Source of the DNA: Kaistia adipata DSM 17808
GTDB lineage: Bacteria; Pseudomonadota; Alphaproteobacteria; Rhizobiales; Kaistiaceae
Length of the DNA stretch: 64,000 nucleotides
Assembly: GCF_000423225.1 (NCBI RefSeq)
Contig: NZ_KE383991.1
Coordinates: 692,217 to 756,216, forward strand
Reading direction: 5' to 3'
This document shows positions 35,164 to 43,958 of this stretch, piece after piece. Below the pieces are notes generated by a model. It saw only the letters and a program-made list of their open reading frames with translations, had not been told where the DNA came from and did no database searches. Made by a program: the position numbers and the translations under genes. How positions within the stretch are numbered: position 1 is the stretch's first letter; each line of letters begins with the position of its first letter.

Positions 35164-35510
35164 GCTTCCCGCATCTCCGCCTCGGCCTTGTGGCTCGCCT
35201 GCTGCTGCATCAGCGAGCCACCCACGGAGGCCGCCTGCGCCGCCACCATGCCGCCCGTGCCGCCATAGCCGCCGAGCCCGCCGACCATCGACAGAGCTCC
35301 GCCGACCATCGCGGCGCCCATCTGCGCGTCGGCCGCCTTCTTCGCCGCTTCGGCGCAGGCCTGCGCCGAGCCTCGCGCCGCCACCTGACGGGCCGGCGCG
35401 GCCTTCGCGCCCTTGCCGGCCGGGCCGGCGGGGGCGACCGAGGCGGTCTCGGTCGTCTGGCTGCAGCCGGCGAGCGCTAGCCCAAACGCCAGCATCCATA
35501 TCTTTCGCAT
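35157..35510 (-). CDS. Small glycine/alanine-rich lipoprotein
   Basis: A 117-residue protein. MRKIWMLAFGLALAGC has a lipobox (LAGC) with lipidated Cys at residue 16 and Ser at +2, pointing to outer-membrane sorting. The mature part is Ala-rich, then Gly-rich (MVGGALSMVGGLGGYGGTGG, resembling a glycine zipper), and ends SHKAEAEMREAC. Such glycine-zipper lipoproteins are common in alphaproteobacterial envelopes. It overlaps the secreted-protein gene that follows. Confidence 0.75.
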   Translation of the reverse strand: MRKIWMLAFGLALAGCSQTTETASVAPAGPAGKGAKAAPARQVAARGSAQACAEAAKKAADAQMGAAMVGGALSMVGGLGGYGGTGGMVAAQAASVGGSLMQQQASHKAEAEMREAC

Positions 35511-35764
35511 TCCTCACTCCCATGTCTGGGCAAAGGCGGACGGGGCGATCCCGGCCCTCTCGGGTCCGCTCGCCTGTCGCCTCATGCCAATTGTCCGGAG
35601 CCCCCCGGCCCGTCGCGGTTGGCGGTCGATGTCGCCGCTCGGCACCCGCTCTACGACGCCGCCTCGGGTGCGTCTTGGCGCGGGGCGAACGGATGCTGCG
35701 GCAAGCGAACTCCGCGCATCTTTTCCGAAGCAAAAGGAAGAAAAAGCGAAATCGCGCGGGCGGC

Positions 35765-36730
35765 TCAGCCGGCGCGTTCGCGCAGCGCCCCGGCGCGGAT
35801 GTCGGAGGGCGTGCAGCCATAGCGAGCGCGAAAAGCGCGGTTGAAATGGGAGAGATCCTGGAAGCCGGCCTCATAGGCGATGTCGGCGATCGAGCCCGCC
35901 TGTCCCTCGCGCAGCCGCTGCATGGCGAACTCCAGCCGGCAATCGCGCAGATGGGCGGTGAAGCTGTCGCCCTCAGCCGCGAAGAGCCGCTGGATGTAGC
36001 GCGGCGTGACGCCTTGGCGCCGCGCCACCTGGCCGATATCGAGCGCCGGATCGGCGAGCCGAGCCCGGATCTCCTGCTTGACCAGCGCCAGCCGGGCCGC
36101 GCCAACGCCGGCGCCGCCGCGCGCGCTGTCGCCGGCGACGACACCGCCGAGGAGGTGGGCGACGAGCTCGTAGAGATGCCGGGAGGCGAGCCCCGCCCCC
36201 TCCGGCGCGTCGGGCGGGCTGGCGCGCAGGAGTTCGGCATAGCCGGCGAACAGGCTCATGCCGGGCGCCGTCGCGGGAATGATGTAGCAGCTGCGTTCAT
36301 CGATGCGCGGCACCAGCCGGGCCAGCCGGGCGCGGTTCAGCGCGACGACCTTGAGCAGCGTCTCCGGGATCCGGCATTCGAGCGCGATGGCCTGGTTGAC
36401 GACCATCAGGTCCCCCGCCGCGACGAGCAGGGGCGGCTTGCCCTCGATCGAAACCCAATGGTCGCTGGTGTGAATCATCAGCTGATAGTCGTCACGGCCA
36501 TCGCCGAGCAACGCCCGCGAGCGCGCGCCGCGCAAGGCGGGATAGCGCGCGTCCGCGACGATCGCCGCGTCGGGCAGCGCCAGCGCAGCGAGGTCGACAT
36601 CGAGGCGGTCGCGCTCGACGGGATGGAACTCCATGCCGACGACGTGGCGCGCCACGAAATCATGCACGAAGGCGAGGCGGTGGCGTTCCGGGACGGCGCG
36701 GGTCGAAAGACGCTGCATGAGGAAGTCCAC
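35765..36730 (-). CDS. AraC family transcriptional regulator
   Basis: A 321-residue regulator from ATG 36730 (a second ATG at 36718 is possible). The C-terminal 100 residues carry the AraC two-helix-turn-helix domain: DIGQVARRQGVTPRYIQRLF and SIADIAYEAGFQDLSHFNRA, followed by FRARYGCTPSDIRAG. The N-terminal domain looks like the cupin-type ligand domain of AraC-binding-like regulators (GDLMVVNQAIALECRIPE). The gene is not next to an obvious catabolic operon; targets unknown. Confidence 0.88.
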   Translation of the reverse strand: MDFLMQRLSTRAVPERHRLAFVHDFVARHVVGMEFHPVERDRLDVDLAALALPDAAIVADARYPALRGARSRALLGDGRDDYQLMIHTSDHWVSIEGKPPLLVAAGDLMVVNQAIALECRIPETLLKVVALNRARLARLVPRIDERSCYIIPATAPGMSLFAGYAELLRASPPDAPEGAGLASRHLYELVAHLLGGVVAGDSARGGAGVGAARLALVKQEIRARLADPALDIGQVARRQGVTPRYIQRLFAAEGDSFTAHLRDCRLEFAMQRLREGQAGSIADIAYEAGFQDLSHFNRAFRARYGCTPSDIRAGALRERAG

Positions 36731-36843
36731 GTGACAGGAACGGAGGGCGTTGGCCGGGCCCCCGACACCCGCGCCTTCCGTTCGGGAAGGCGCGCATTAG
36801 TCCAAAAGATTGACCATAAGGTCAAGAGTCCGGGGTGTGACCG

Positions 36844-37470
36844 TCATCTCAGGTCCGTCTCGGGATAGGCGCCGCTTGGACGGCAGCGCTCCGGCCCGGC
36901 GCAGAGGAAGACGATGGTGCCGTCCGGCCAGCAGGCGTCGCGGTCGAAGCGCGCCTCCGGCACCGTGGCGATCAGCAGCCGGAAGGCGATGGCGCCTTCG
37001 CCCGCCTTCGGCAATGCCGCATAGACGCCGAGGCCATCGCGGCCGATGCGCTGGATCGAGCCGGCGAAGATGGCGCCGGGGCTGGCATAGCCGCCGACGA
37101 GATCGATGCCCGCCTTGCAGAGCGTGAAGCCGGGCGGCGCGTCGAACTTGACGTAGTAGCTGGCGCCGCGCTGGAGGACGACCCGCGCCGTGCCGCGATA
37201 GGCGCCGGAGACAATTTCGGGCTTGATGAACCGCGCCGCGGCGCGGGCCGGATCCGGATCGTCGCCGCAGTCGAAGCCGAGCGCCCGGCAACCGGACAGC
37301 GCGGCGATGTCCGCCCGCTCCGCGTCGAGCTGACGCCAGGACACGACGCGCGCCACGCCGGGTCCGTCACCTAGGCGAAAATCCTCCAGATAGACGCGCG
37401 GCAACTCCTTGGCCGAAACCGACGCCACCGGCGCAGCCAGGACAAGCAGAGCGACGAGCCATCCGCGCAT
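36844..37470 (-). CDS. Secreted protein of unknown function
   Basis: A 208-residue protein started at ATG 37470, with GGGAG nine bases upstream, giving a signal peptide MRGWLVALLVLAAPVASVSA. The mature part has four to five cysteines in pairs (SGCRALGFDCGDD, FTLCKAGID, DACWPDGTIVFLCAGPERC), suggesting disulfides in the periplasm. I recognise no family. A longer TTG-started version by six residues is possible. Confidence 0.65.
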   Translation of the reverse strand: MRGWLVALLVLAAPVASVSAKELPRVYLEDFRLGDGPGVARVVSWRQLDAERADIAALSGCRALGFDCGDDPDPARAAARFIKPEIVSGAYRGTARVVLQRGASYYVKFDAPPGFTLCKAGIDLVGGYASPGAIFAGSIQRIGRDGLGVYAALPKAGEGAIAFRLLIATVPEARFDRDACWPDGTIVFLCAGPERCRPSGAYPETDLR

Positions 37471-37537
37471 GCGATGCACTCCCGCCAAACCGGGGGCGCG
37501 CTTCAGGCCAGTCGGGACACGGGCGTCGCGCCGGCCC

Positions 37538-38380
37538 TCAGAGCGTCTTCTTGAACCACGCCGCCGTCTTGGCGATCACGCTGTCGGCCATCGCCTGGTC
37601 GTCGCCGAGGCTGCCGAAGATGTGATCGCCTTCCGGCACGATCCAGACCTCCTTAGCCTCGCCCTTCGCCAGCTTGGCGAAGCCTTCCGGATAGGCGGCG
37701 GAAAAATCCTTCGACCCTGCGATGGCGAGATAGGCGCCCGGATATTTCGCGATCGCCGCGTCGATCTTATGCGTCGCGAGGCTGTCGAAGAAGCCCTTCT
37801 TCAGCACGATGGTGCGCCAGCCGAGATCGAGGCCGACCACGCCTTCCGTCTCGGCGGTGGCGACCGCCTTGTCGCCGACCGCGCCCTTCATGTCTTTCGC
37901 GAAATCGCCGACAGAGGACCAGGTAACCAGCGACTTGAAGCGATCCGGCTCGTCGGCGGCGAGCAAGGTGGCGACACCGCCGCCGAGCGAGAAGCCGAGC
38001 ACGCCGAGGCGCTTCGGATCGATGCCCTCCTGCCTGGCGAGGTAGGCGGCCGCGACCTTGGCATCGGCGAGCTGGCCGTCGATCGTCGTGGCGCCGGTGT
38101 CGCCGTCGCTCTTGCCGAAGCCGCGGAAATCGATGCGCAGCGAGGCGATGCCCTCCTTCGCCAGCGCCTCGGCCTCGCGCGCATACATGGCGCCGACCTC
38201 GTCGCGCGAGGAGCCGAAGCCGTGCAGCATCAAGACCGCCGGAGCGCTGGCCGCGCCGTCCGGCCGGTTGAGCGTACCGGCGATGCCGCCCTCGAGCGTC
38301 ACGACGCTCTCTCCGGCCGATGCGGCAGCCGGTAGCGACAACAGGGCGATGAGGGCGAACGAGGCGGGCAGCAGACGCAT
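37538..38380 (-). CDS. Secreted alpha/beta hydrolase (dienelactone-hydrolase-like)
   Basis: A 280-residue protein with signal peptide MRLLPASFALIALLSLPAAA, cleaved near SAGES. The fold is marked by APAVLMLHGFGSSRDEVGAM (oxyanion loop), the nucleophile elbow GVLGFSLGGGVA (Ser in GFSLGG), and a C-terminal histidine in VWIVPEGDHIFGSL. The acid is probably Asp in AGSKDFSA. Serine hydrolases of this family cleave esters or lactones; the substrate is unknown. Divergent from adhP with about 185 bases between. Confidence 0.85.
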   Translation of the reverse strand: MRLLPASFALIALLSLPAAASAGESVVTLEGGIAGTLNRPDGAASAPAVLMLHGFGSSRDEVGAMYAREAEALAKEGIASLRIDFRGFGKSDGDTGATTIDGQLADAKVAAAYLARQEGIDPKRLGVLGFSLGGGVATLLAADEPDRFKSLVTWSSVGDFAKDMKGAVGDKAVATAETEGVVGLDLGWRTIVLKKGFFDSLATHKIDAAIAKYPGAYLAIAGSKDFSAAYPEGFAKLAKGEAKEVWIVPEGDHIFGSLGDDQAMADSVIAKTAAWFKKTL

Positions 38381-38566
38381 GTCGACATTCCTTGCGCGAT
38401 TCCACGATTCTCCCGCCAGCAAATCCCCCATCCCCGCCGACGTCAACGGCGCGTCACGGGAACCACATTTGATCGAGATCATGGATGGGCGGGCACAAAA
38501 CGAATTTGCTCACCCGGCCAATTGTGCTCAGGATGACGTGTCGACAAGTCCATCAAGGAGGTCGTG

Positions 38567-39595
38567 ATGAAGACGATGAAAGCTGCCGTGGTCCGAGAGT
38601 TCGGCAAGCCGCTGACGATCGAGGAAGTCCCGATTCCCGAAATGCGGCATGATCGCATCCTGGTGAAGGTCGAGGCCTGCGGCGTCTGCCATACCGACCT
38701 GCACGCGGCCGAGGGCGACTGGCCGGTCAAGCCGAAGCCCCCCTTCATCCCCGGCCATGAGGGCTCCGGCTTCGTCACCGCGGTCGGCCGCGACGTTCGG
38801 GGTGTCAAGGAAGGCGACCGCGTCGGCGTGCCATGGCTCTACACCGCCTGCGGCCATTGCGAACATTGCTTCTCCGGCTGGGAAACGCTCTGCAACGAGC
38901 AGCAGAACACCGGCTATTCGGTCAATGGCGGCTATGCCGACTATGTGCTGGCCGATCCGAACTATGTCGGCCACATCCCGACCAAGCTCGATTTCGGCGC
39001 CGCCGCGCCAGTCATGTGCGCCGGCGTCACCGTCTACAAGGGCCTGAAGGAGACCGAGGCCAAGCCGGGCCAGTGGGTGGTGATCTCCGGCGTCGGCGGG
39101 CTCGGCCACATGGCCGTGCAATATGCCAAGGCCATGGGCATGCATGTCGCCGCCGTCGACGTCAGCGAGGACAAGCTGAAGCTGGCGCGTGAGCTCGGCG
39201 CCGAAGTGACCGTCAACGCCACCGAGGGCGACCCGGCCGCCGCGATCAGGAAGGCGACGGAAGGCGGCGCGCATGGCGTGCTGGTCACGGCCGTGTCGCG
39301 TCCCGCCTTCGCGCAGGCGCTCGGCATGGTGCGCCGGCGCGGCACGCTGGCGCTGGTCGGCCTGCCGCCGGGCGACTTCCCGATGCCGATCTTCGACGTC
39401 GTGCTGAACCGCATCACCGTGCGCGGCTCGATCGTCGGCACGCGGCAGGACCTGGTGGAATCGCTCGATTTCGCCGCCGAGGGCCTCGTCACGCCGCACT
39501 ACAGCTGGGACAAGCTCGACAACATCAACGCGATCTTCGACCAGATGCGCGCCGGCAAGATCGACGGCCGCGTCGTCATGCAGATCGCCAACTGA
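38567..39595 (+). CDS. adhP: Zinc-dependent alcohol dehydrogenase, AdhP type
   Basis: A 342-residue NAD-dependent medium-chain alcohol dehydrogenase. ATG 38567 has a perfect AAGGAGG five bases upstream; GTG 38564 is less likely. Catalytic zinc ligands are Cys in CGVCHTDLHA, His-Glu in PGHEGSG, and Cys in MCAGVT. Structural zinc is held by four cysteines in CGHCEHCFSGWETLC. The nucleotide motif is GVGGLGHMAVQYAKAMG. The 3' end overlaps the convergent miaA stop by 20 bases. Likely role: interconversion of ethanol or other primary alcohols with aldehydes. Confidence 0.92.
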   Translation: MKTMKAAVVREFGKPLTIEEVPIPEMRHDRILVKVEACGVCHTDLHAAEGDWPVKPKPPFIPGHEGSGFVTAVGRDVRGVKEGDRVGVPWLYTACGHCEHCFSGWETLCNEQQNTGYSVNGGYADYVLADPNYVGHIPTKLDFGAAAPVMCAGVTVYKGLKETEAKPGQWVVISGVGGLGHMAVQYAKAMGMHVAAVDVSEDKLKLARELGAEVTVNATEGDPAAAIRKATEGGAHGVLVTAVSRPAFAQALGMVRRRGTLALVGLPPGDFPMPIFDVVLNRITVRGSIVGTRQDLVESLDFAAEGLVTPHYSWDKLDNINAIFDQMRAGKIDGRVVMQIAN

Positions 39596-40511
39596 TCTCC
39601 GGGAGCGCCGCGCCGGGAACGTGGCGCTCCCAATCCGCCATCTGGTTGCGGAACCAGGTGCCCTGCCGCTTGGCGTAGCGGCGCGTCTCCATCTTGGCGC
39701 CCTCGATCGCCTCGTCGAGCGAGAGCTCGCCGGCGAGGTAGGCACCGAACTCGCGAATGCCGATCGCCTTCATCGCCGGCAGCGCCGGGTTGAGCCCGAG
39801 CGCGATCAGCGCCTCCGCCTCGGCGATGCCGCCGGCCTCCACCATGCCGTCGAAGCGCCGGCCGATGCGCTCGTAGAGCACCGTCCTTTCCGGCTCGAGC
39901 ACGATGCGCCGCACCGCAGCCGCGTCGACCAGCGGCGGCGCGCCCGTTTCCCTCTGCCAGTCTCCGATCGAGCGGCCGGTCGCTTCCACCACTTCCAGCG
40001 CGCGGGTCACCCGCGTGCGATCGAGCGGCGCCAGACGAGCGGCGCTCTCCGGATCCAGCTTCTCAAGCGCGGCATACAGGGCCGGCACGCCCTCGGCATC
40101 GGCGCGCGCCTCGATGGTTGCCCGCAATTCGGCCGGGATCGGCGGGATCGACGAGAGCCCCTCGGTGAGCGCCTTGAAATAGAGCCCGGTGCCGCCGATC
40201 ACGATCGGCAGCGCGTCGTCGCGCCACGCCGCCTCGAGCGCCATCTTCGCATCCTCGCGCCAGCGCGCGACCGAATAGCGCTCGGCGGCCGCGACATGGC
40301 CGTAGAGCCGGTGCGGCGCCTGCGCCTCCTCATGCGCATCCGGGCGGGCGGAGAGGATGCGGAGCTCACGATAGACCTGCATCGAATCGGCGTTGATGAC
40401 GACGCCGCCATGCTTCCGCGCCAGCGCCAGCGCCAGCGCCGACTTGCCGCTCGCGGTGGGCCCGGCTATCAGGACGGCAGGTCCGTTTTTCTCTGAATTC
40501 AGGTTCCCCAT
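39576..40511 (-). CDS. miaA: tRNA dimethylallyltransferase
   Basis: Adds the dimethylallyl group to A37 of tRNAs that read codons starting with U. 311 residues from ATG 40511, the normal length. The P loop is LIAGPTASGKSALALAL; INADSMQVYRELRILSARPD is the substrate-binding region; VIGGTGLYFKALTEGL and PLDRTRVTRALEVVEATG are further signatures; RYAKRQGTWFRNQMADW is the tRNA-binding C terminus. Its start codon overlaps the start codon of divergent serB by two bases (see findings). Confidence 0.95.
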   Translation of the reverse strand: MGNLNSEKNGPAVLIAGPTASGKSALALALARKHGGVVINADSMQVYRELRILSARPDAHEEAQAPHRLYGHVAAAERYSVARWREDAKMALEAAWRDDALPIVIGGTGLYFKALTEGLSSIPPIPAELRATIEARADAEGVPALYAALEKLDPESAARLAPLDRTRVTRALEVVEATGRSIGDWQRETGAPPLVDAAAVRRIVLEPERTVLYERIGRRFDGMVEAGGIAEAEALIALGLNPALPAMKAIGIREFGAYLAGELSLDEAIEGAKMETRRYAKRQGTWFRNQMADWERHVPGAALPEISWRSA

Positions 40512-41421
40512 GCCGTCCGATACCGCTCCGTTCGAATTTGTCGCCACGTTCATAGCACGGCCCGAACACGCGGCGTCGCTTTCGGAGGTCGTCGACGAGG
40601 CGGCCGACCTGCCGGGCGCGGGACGGCCCGACTGGCTCGCCGACGGCGAGGCCTGCGACATCCCGCTTCCCCCTGCCGAGAACGGCCTCGGCGCCATCCG
40701 CGCCGATCTCTACGAGATGATCGACGGCCGCCCCGTCGACGTGGTGACGCAGCCGATCGCCGGCCGGCGCAAGAAGCTCCTCATCGCCGACATGGATTCG
40801 ACCATGATCGGCCAGGAATGCATCGACGAGCTCGCCGACATGGTCGGTCTGAAGCCGCATGTCGCCGAGATCACCGAGCGCGCCATGCGCGGCGAGATCG
40901 CCTTCGAGCCGGCGCTGCGCGAGCGCGTCGCGCTGCTGAAGGGACTGGAGCTCTCCGTCGTCGAGACAGTGCTGGCCGAGCGCATCACGCTGATGCCGGG
41001 CGGCCCCGAGCTGATCCGCACCATGAAGGCGAACGGCGCCTATGCCGCGCTGGTCTCGGGCGGCTTCACGCTGTTCACCGGCCCGGTCGCCGCGATGATC
41101 GGCTTCGACGAGAACCGCGCCAACATCCTGAACCACACCGACGGCGCGCTGACCGGCACGGTCGAGGAGCCGATCCTCGGCCAGGAGGCGAAGCTCTCGG
41201 CGCTGATGGATCTCGCCCGCCGCTTCTCGCTCTCCAAGATCGAGACGCTGGCGGTCGGCGACGGCGCCAACGATCTCGCCATGATCCGTGCGGCCGGGCT
41301 CGGTGTCGCCTATCATGCGAAGCCCAAGGTCGCCGCAGAGGCGGCCGCCCGCATCGACCACAACGACCTAACCGCCCTGCTCTACGTGCAGGGCTATCGC
41401 CGGAGCGAGTTCAGCGAATGA
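40510..41421 (+). CDS. serB: Phosphoserine phosphatase
   Basis: Last step of serine synthesis. 303 residues from ATG 40510. The C-terminal HAD domain is clear: nucleophile motif LLIADMDSTMIGQECIDELA (Asp-Met-Asp-Ser-Thr), motif II ALVSGGFTLFTG, Lys and motif III ETLAVGDGANDLAMIRAAGL. The N-terminal 85 residues are an ACT-like domain as in other SerB proteins. The last base of its stop codon belongs to a four-base overlap (ATGA) with the GNAT gene downstream. Head-to-head with miaA. Confidence 0.95.
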   Translation: MPSDTAPFEFVATFIARPEHAASLSEVVDEAADLPGAGRPDWLADGEACDIPLPPAENGLGAIRADLYEMIDGRPVDVVTQPIAGRRKKLLIADMDSTMIGQECIDELADMVGLKPHVAEITERAMRGEIAFEPALRERVALLKGLELSVVETVLAERITLMPGGPELIRTMKANGAYAALVSGGFTLFTGPVAAMIGFDENRANILNHTDGALTGTVEEPILGQEAKLSALMDLARRFSLSKIETLAVGDGANDLAMIRAAGLGVAYHAKPKVAAEAAARIDHNDLTALLYVQGYRRSEFSE

Positions 41422-41969
41422 AGCCGATCGAAACGCCCCGCCTTCGCCTCCGCCGCTGGCGGGACGCCGACCGCGCCGCCTTCGCCGCCATGAGCGCCGA
41501 TCCGGCAGTCATGGAATTCTTCCTCGCGCCGCTCAGCCGCGCCGAGGCCGATGCCTTCATCGATCGGGTCGAGGCGCATTGGGAGGCGCGCGGCTATGGC
41601 AATTATGCGCTGGAAGAGCGCGACACCGGCGCCTTCGTCGGCTTGACCGGCCTGCTCGATGTCTTCCCCACGGCGCATTTCGCCCCTTCGGTGGAGATCG
41701 GCTGGCGGCTCGCCAAGCCATACTGGTCGAACGGCTATGCCCGCGAGGCGGCCGAAGCCGTCCTCGCGGCGGCCTTCGCCGAGCATGATTTCCCCGAGAT
41801 CGTCGCCTTCACCGCGACGCCGAACACCCGCTCGGCCGGACTGATGCAGCGCCTCGGCATGACGCGCGACCCCGCCGACGATTTCGAGCATCCGGGCGTT
41901 CCGGAAGGCCACCCGCTCCGGCTGCACGTGCTGTATCGGCTGAAGCGGGAGGAATTCGAGGGTCGGTAG
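41418..41969 (+). CDS. GNAT family N-acetyltransferase (RimJ/RimL-like)
   Basis: A 183-residue acetyltransferase overlapping the serB stop by ATGA, so probably translated with it. It opens MKPIETPRLRLRRWRDADRA, the usual start of the RimJ/RimL subgroup (E-T-x-R-L-x-L-R). The acetyl-CoA region is VEIGWRLAKPYWSNGYAREA, followed by TPNTRSAGLMQRLGM, the family's second signature (N-x-x-S-x-x-x-x-x-x-L-G-M). The substrate (protein N terminus or small amine) is not predictable. Confidence 0.88.
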   Translation: MKPIETPRLRLRRWRDADRAAFAAMSADPAVMEFFLAPLSRAEADAFIDRVEAHWEARGYGNYALEERDTGAFVGLTGLLDVFPTAHFAPSVEIGWRLAKPYWSNGYAREAAEAVLAAAFAEHDFPEIVAFTATPNTRSAGLMQRLGMTRDPADDFEHPGVPEGHPLRLHVLYRLKREEFEGR

Positions 41970-42018
41970 CCCGGCCTCGCTGCCAAGGCTCCCTGACCGT
42001 ATCCCTGGACAAGGCCAT

Positions 42019-42156
42019 CATCCTGAGGTGCCCGGCGAAGCCGGGCCTCGAAGGAGGGTCCAGGGAACACCGGGCTGATCTCGCCAGACCCGAACCGAGC
42101 GCTCCGCTGGATCCTCCTTCGAGGCTTCGCTTACGCGAAGCACCTCAGGATGAGGG
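42019..42156. repeat. Long inverted palindromic element, type A copy 2
   Basis: The arms are the same as in copy 1: CATCCTGAGGTGCCCGGCGA and its continuation to CCTCGAAGGAGG on the left, and CCTCCTTCGAGGCTTCGC to CACCTCAGGATGAGG on the right. The middle (about 42058-42110) is unrelated. It fills the space between the GNAT gene and convergent degP and is the only content of 41970-42199. Confidence 0.88.
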
Positions 42157-42199
42157 CGGAGCGACCCCATGCGCGGGCGCAACGACCTGGCGCCGCCCC

Positions 42200-43687
42200 C
42201 TACTCGTCCAGCTTCAGCGGCACGAAGCGCAGCTCGCCCGCCTTGTTGGCGATCAGGAACAGGGCCGAGCGGCGGCCGTCCTTCTTCAGCGCCTCGACAC
42301 GCTTCGTCACGTCCTCGGGGAGCGCGACGGGCTCCTGCGACACCTCGACGACGACCTCGCCGACCGTGATGCCCTTTTCCGCCGCGGCGCTGCCGGCGGC
42401 GATCTGCGTGATGACCACGCCCTTGACCTCGGGTGCGATCGAGAACTGGCCGCGCAGTTCCGGCGTCAGCTCGGAGAGCGTCAGGCCGAGCAGTTCCGTC
42501 ACCACCGGCTTGGGCGGCTCCACGGGTTCCTGCGACGCCTTGTCCTCGGCCTTCTCGGCCGCCTCGGTCAGGCGCCCGACCTTGACCTTCAACGTCATCT
42601 CCTTGCCCTTGCGGATGACGACGACGTCGACCTGCTTGTCGATGTTCGAATCCGCCACAAGGCGCGGCAGGTCGCGCATTTCGGTGATCGGCTTGCCGTC
42701 GAAGGAGAGGATGACGTCGCCGGGCTGGATGCCCGCCTCGGCCGCCGGGCCCTTCTCGGTGACGCCGGCAACCAACGCGCCGCGCGCGGCGCCCATGCCG
42801 AGGCTCTCGGCAATCTCGTCCGTCACCTGCTGGATGCGCACACCGAGCAGGCCGCGCCGCGTCTCGCCGAATTCGCGCAATTGCTGGATCACATGCACGG
42901 CGGCGTCGGAGGGAATGGCGAAGCCGATGCCGATCGAGCCGCCCGACGGCGAGATGATCGCCGTGTTGATGCCGATGATCTCGCCATTCATGTTGAACAG
43001 CGGTCCGCCGGAATTGCCGCGGTTGATGGCGGCGTCGGTCTGGATGAAATTGTCGTAGGGACCGGAATTGATGTCGCGGTTGCGGGCTGAGACGATGCCG
43101 ACCGTGACCGTGCCGCCGAGGCCGAACGGATTGCCGATCGCCATCACCCAGTCACCGACCCGCATGGCGTCGGAGGAGCCGAACTTCAGCGCCTTGAGGG
43201 GCTTCGCCGGATTCGGCTTGACCTGCAGCACGGCGATGTCGGTCTTCTCGTCGCGGCCGAGCAGGGTCGCGGTCAGCTTCGAGCCGTCGTTGAAATTGGC
43301 GACGATCTCGTCGGCGCCCTCGATGACGTGGTTGTTGGTGACGATGATGCCAGCGGCGTCGATGACGAAGCCCGAGCCGAGCGACTGCACCTTGCGCGGC
43401 GGCGAATTGTCCGCGCCGTCCTTCTGCTTGTTGAAGAACTCGTCGAAGAATTCCTGGAAGGGCGAGCCCTCGGGCGCCTGCGGGGCCGGAATGCCGCGCG
43501 AGCCCTCGATGGTCTGCGACGTCGAGATGTTGACCACGGAATCGACCAGCCCGGCAGCGAGATCGGCCACGGAATCGGGCCCCTGCGCGTAGGCAGCCGG
43601 CATGGCGGCCGGCACCGCGGCGGTCAGCAGGGCCCCGAGGGCGGCTGCGAGGCACAGGCGATAGGTTCTGGATTTGGCCGCGGCCAT
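42200..43687 (-). CDS. degP: DegP/DegQ-type periplasmic serine protease (Do family)
   Basis: A 495-residue periplasmic protease/chaperone. ATG 43687 has GGAGAG eight bases upstream and yields a signal peptide ending near AAYAQ. Catalytic triad: His in VTNNHVIEG, Asp in EKTDIAVLQV, Ser in INRGNSGGPLFN. Two PDZ domains follow (about residues 265-360 and 395-495). Between them lies a Glu/Lys/Pro-rich linker (AEKAEDKASQEPVEPPKPV). It is the last gene of the minus-strand hflK-hflC-DUF2065 cluster, a frequent alphaproteobacterial order, and acts with HflKC in envelope quality control. Confidence 0.93.
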   Translation of the reverse strand: MAAAKSRTYRLCLAAALGALLTAAVPAAMPAAYAQGPDSVADLAAGLVDSVVNISTSQTIEGSRGIPAPQAPEGSPFQEFFDEFFNKQKDGADNSPPRKVQSLGSGFVIDAAGIIVTNNHVIEGADEIVANFNDGSKLTATLLGRDEKTDIAVLQVKPNPAKPLKALKFGSSDAMRVGDWVMAIGNPFGLGGTVTVGIVSARNRDINSGPYDNFIQTDAAINRGNSGGPLFNMNGEIIGINTAIISPSGGSIGIGFAIPSDAAVHVIQQLREFGETRRGLLGVRIQQVTDEIAESLGMGAARGALVAGVTEKGPAAEAGIQPGDVILSFDGKPITEMRDLPRLVADSNIDKQVDVVVIRKGKEMTLKVKVGRLTEAAEKAEDKASQEPVEPPKPVVTELLGLTLSELTPELRGQFSIAPEVKGVVITQIAAGSAAAEKGITVGEVVVEVSQEPVALPEDVTKRVEALKKDGRRSALFLIANKAGELRFVPLKLDE

Positions 43688-43772
43688 CTGCGTCTCTCCT
43701 CTGGCATCGGCGTCGAGCATGCCACGACGGCGACCTGGATTCATCTAGCGCATCAGGCGGCGTCGCGAAGGG

Positions 43773-43958
43773 TCAGGCGCGCACCAGCCAAACGACCGCC
43801 ACGCCCAGCGCCAGCGCGACCAGCCCGCAGCCGCGAAGACCATTGTCTGATGCGGCAATGCCTTGCCGCATCAGAAGTTTCGTAAACGACGGTGCCACCG
43901 CATAGACCCCGCCATCGATGACGAGGACGAGGCCCAGCGCGGTGACGAAATCCGTCAC
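43773..43958 (-). CDS. DUF2065 family small membrane protein
   Basis: A 61-residue protein starting at GTG 43958, overlapping the hflC stop by GTGA. It has two helices: FVTALGLVLVIDGGVYAVAP and LRGCGLVALALGVAVVWLVR. The tight link to hflC and position before degP are typical of this family, whose function is unknown but which is probably part of the same membrane quality-control unit. Confidence 0.88.
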   Translation of the reverse strand: MTDFVTALGLVLVIDGGVYAVAPSFTKLLMRQGIAASDNGLRGCGLVALALGVAVVWLVRA

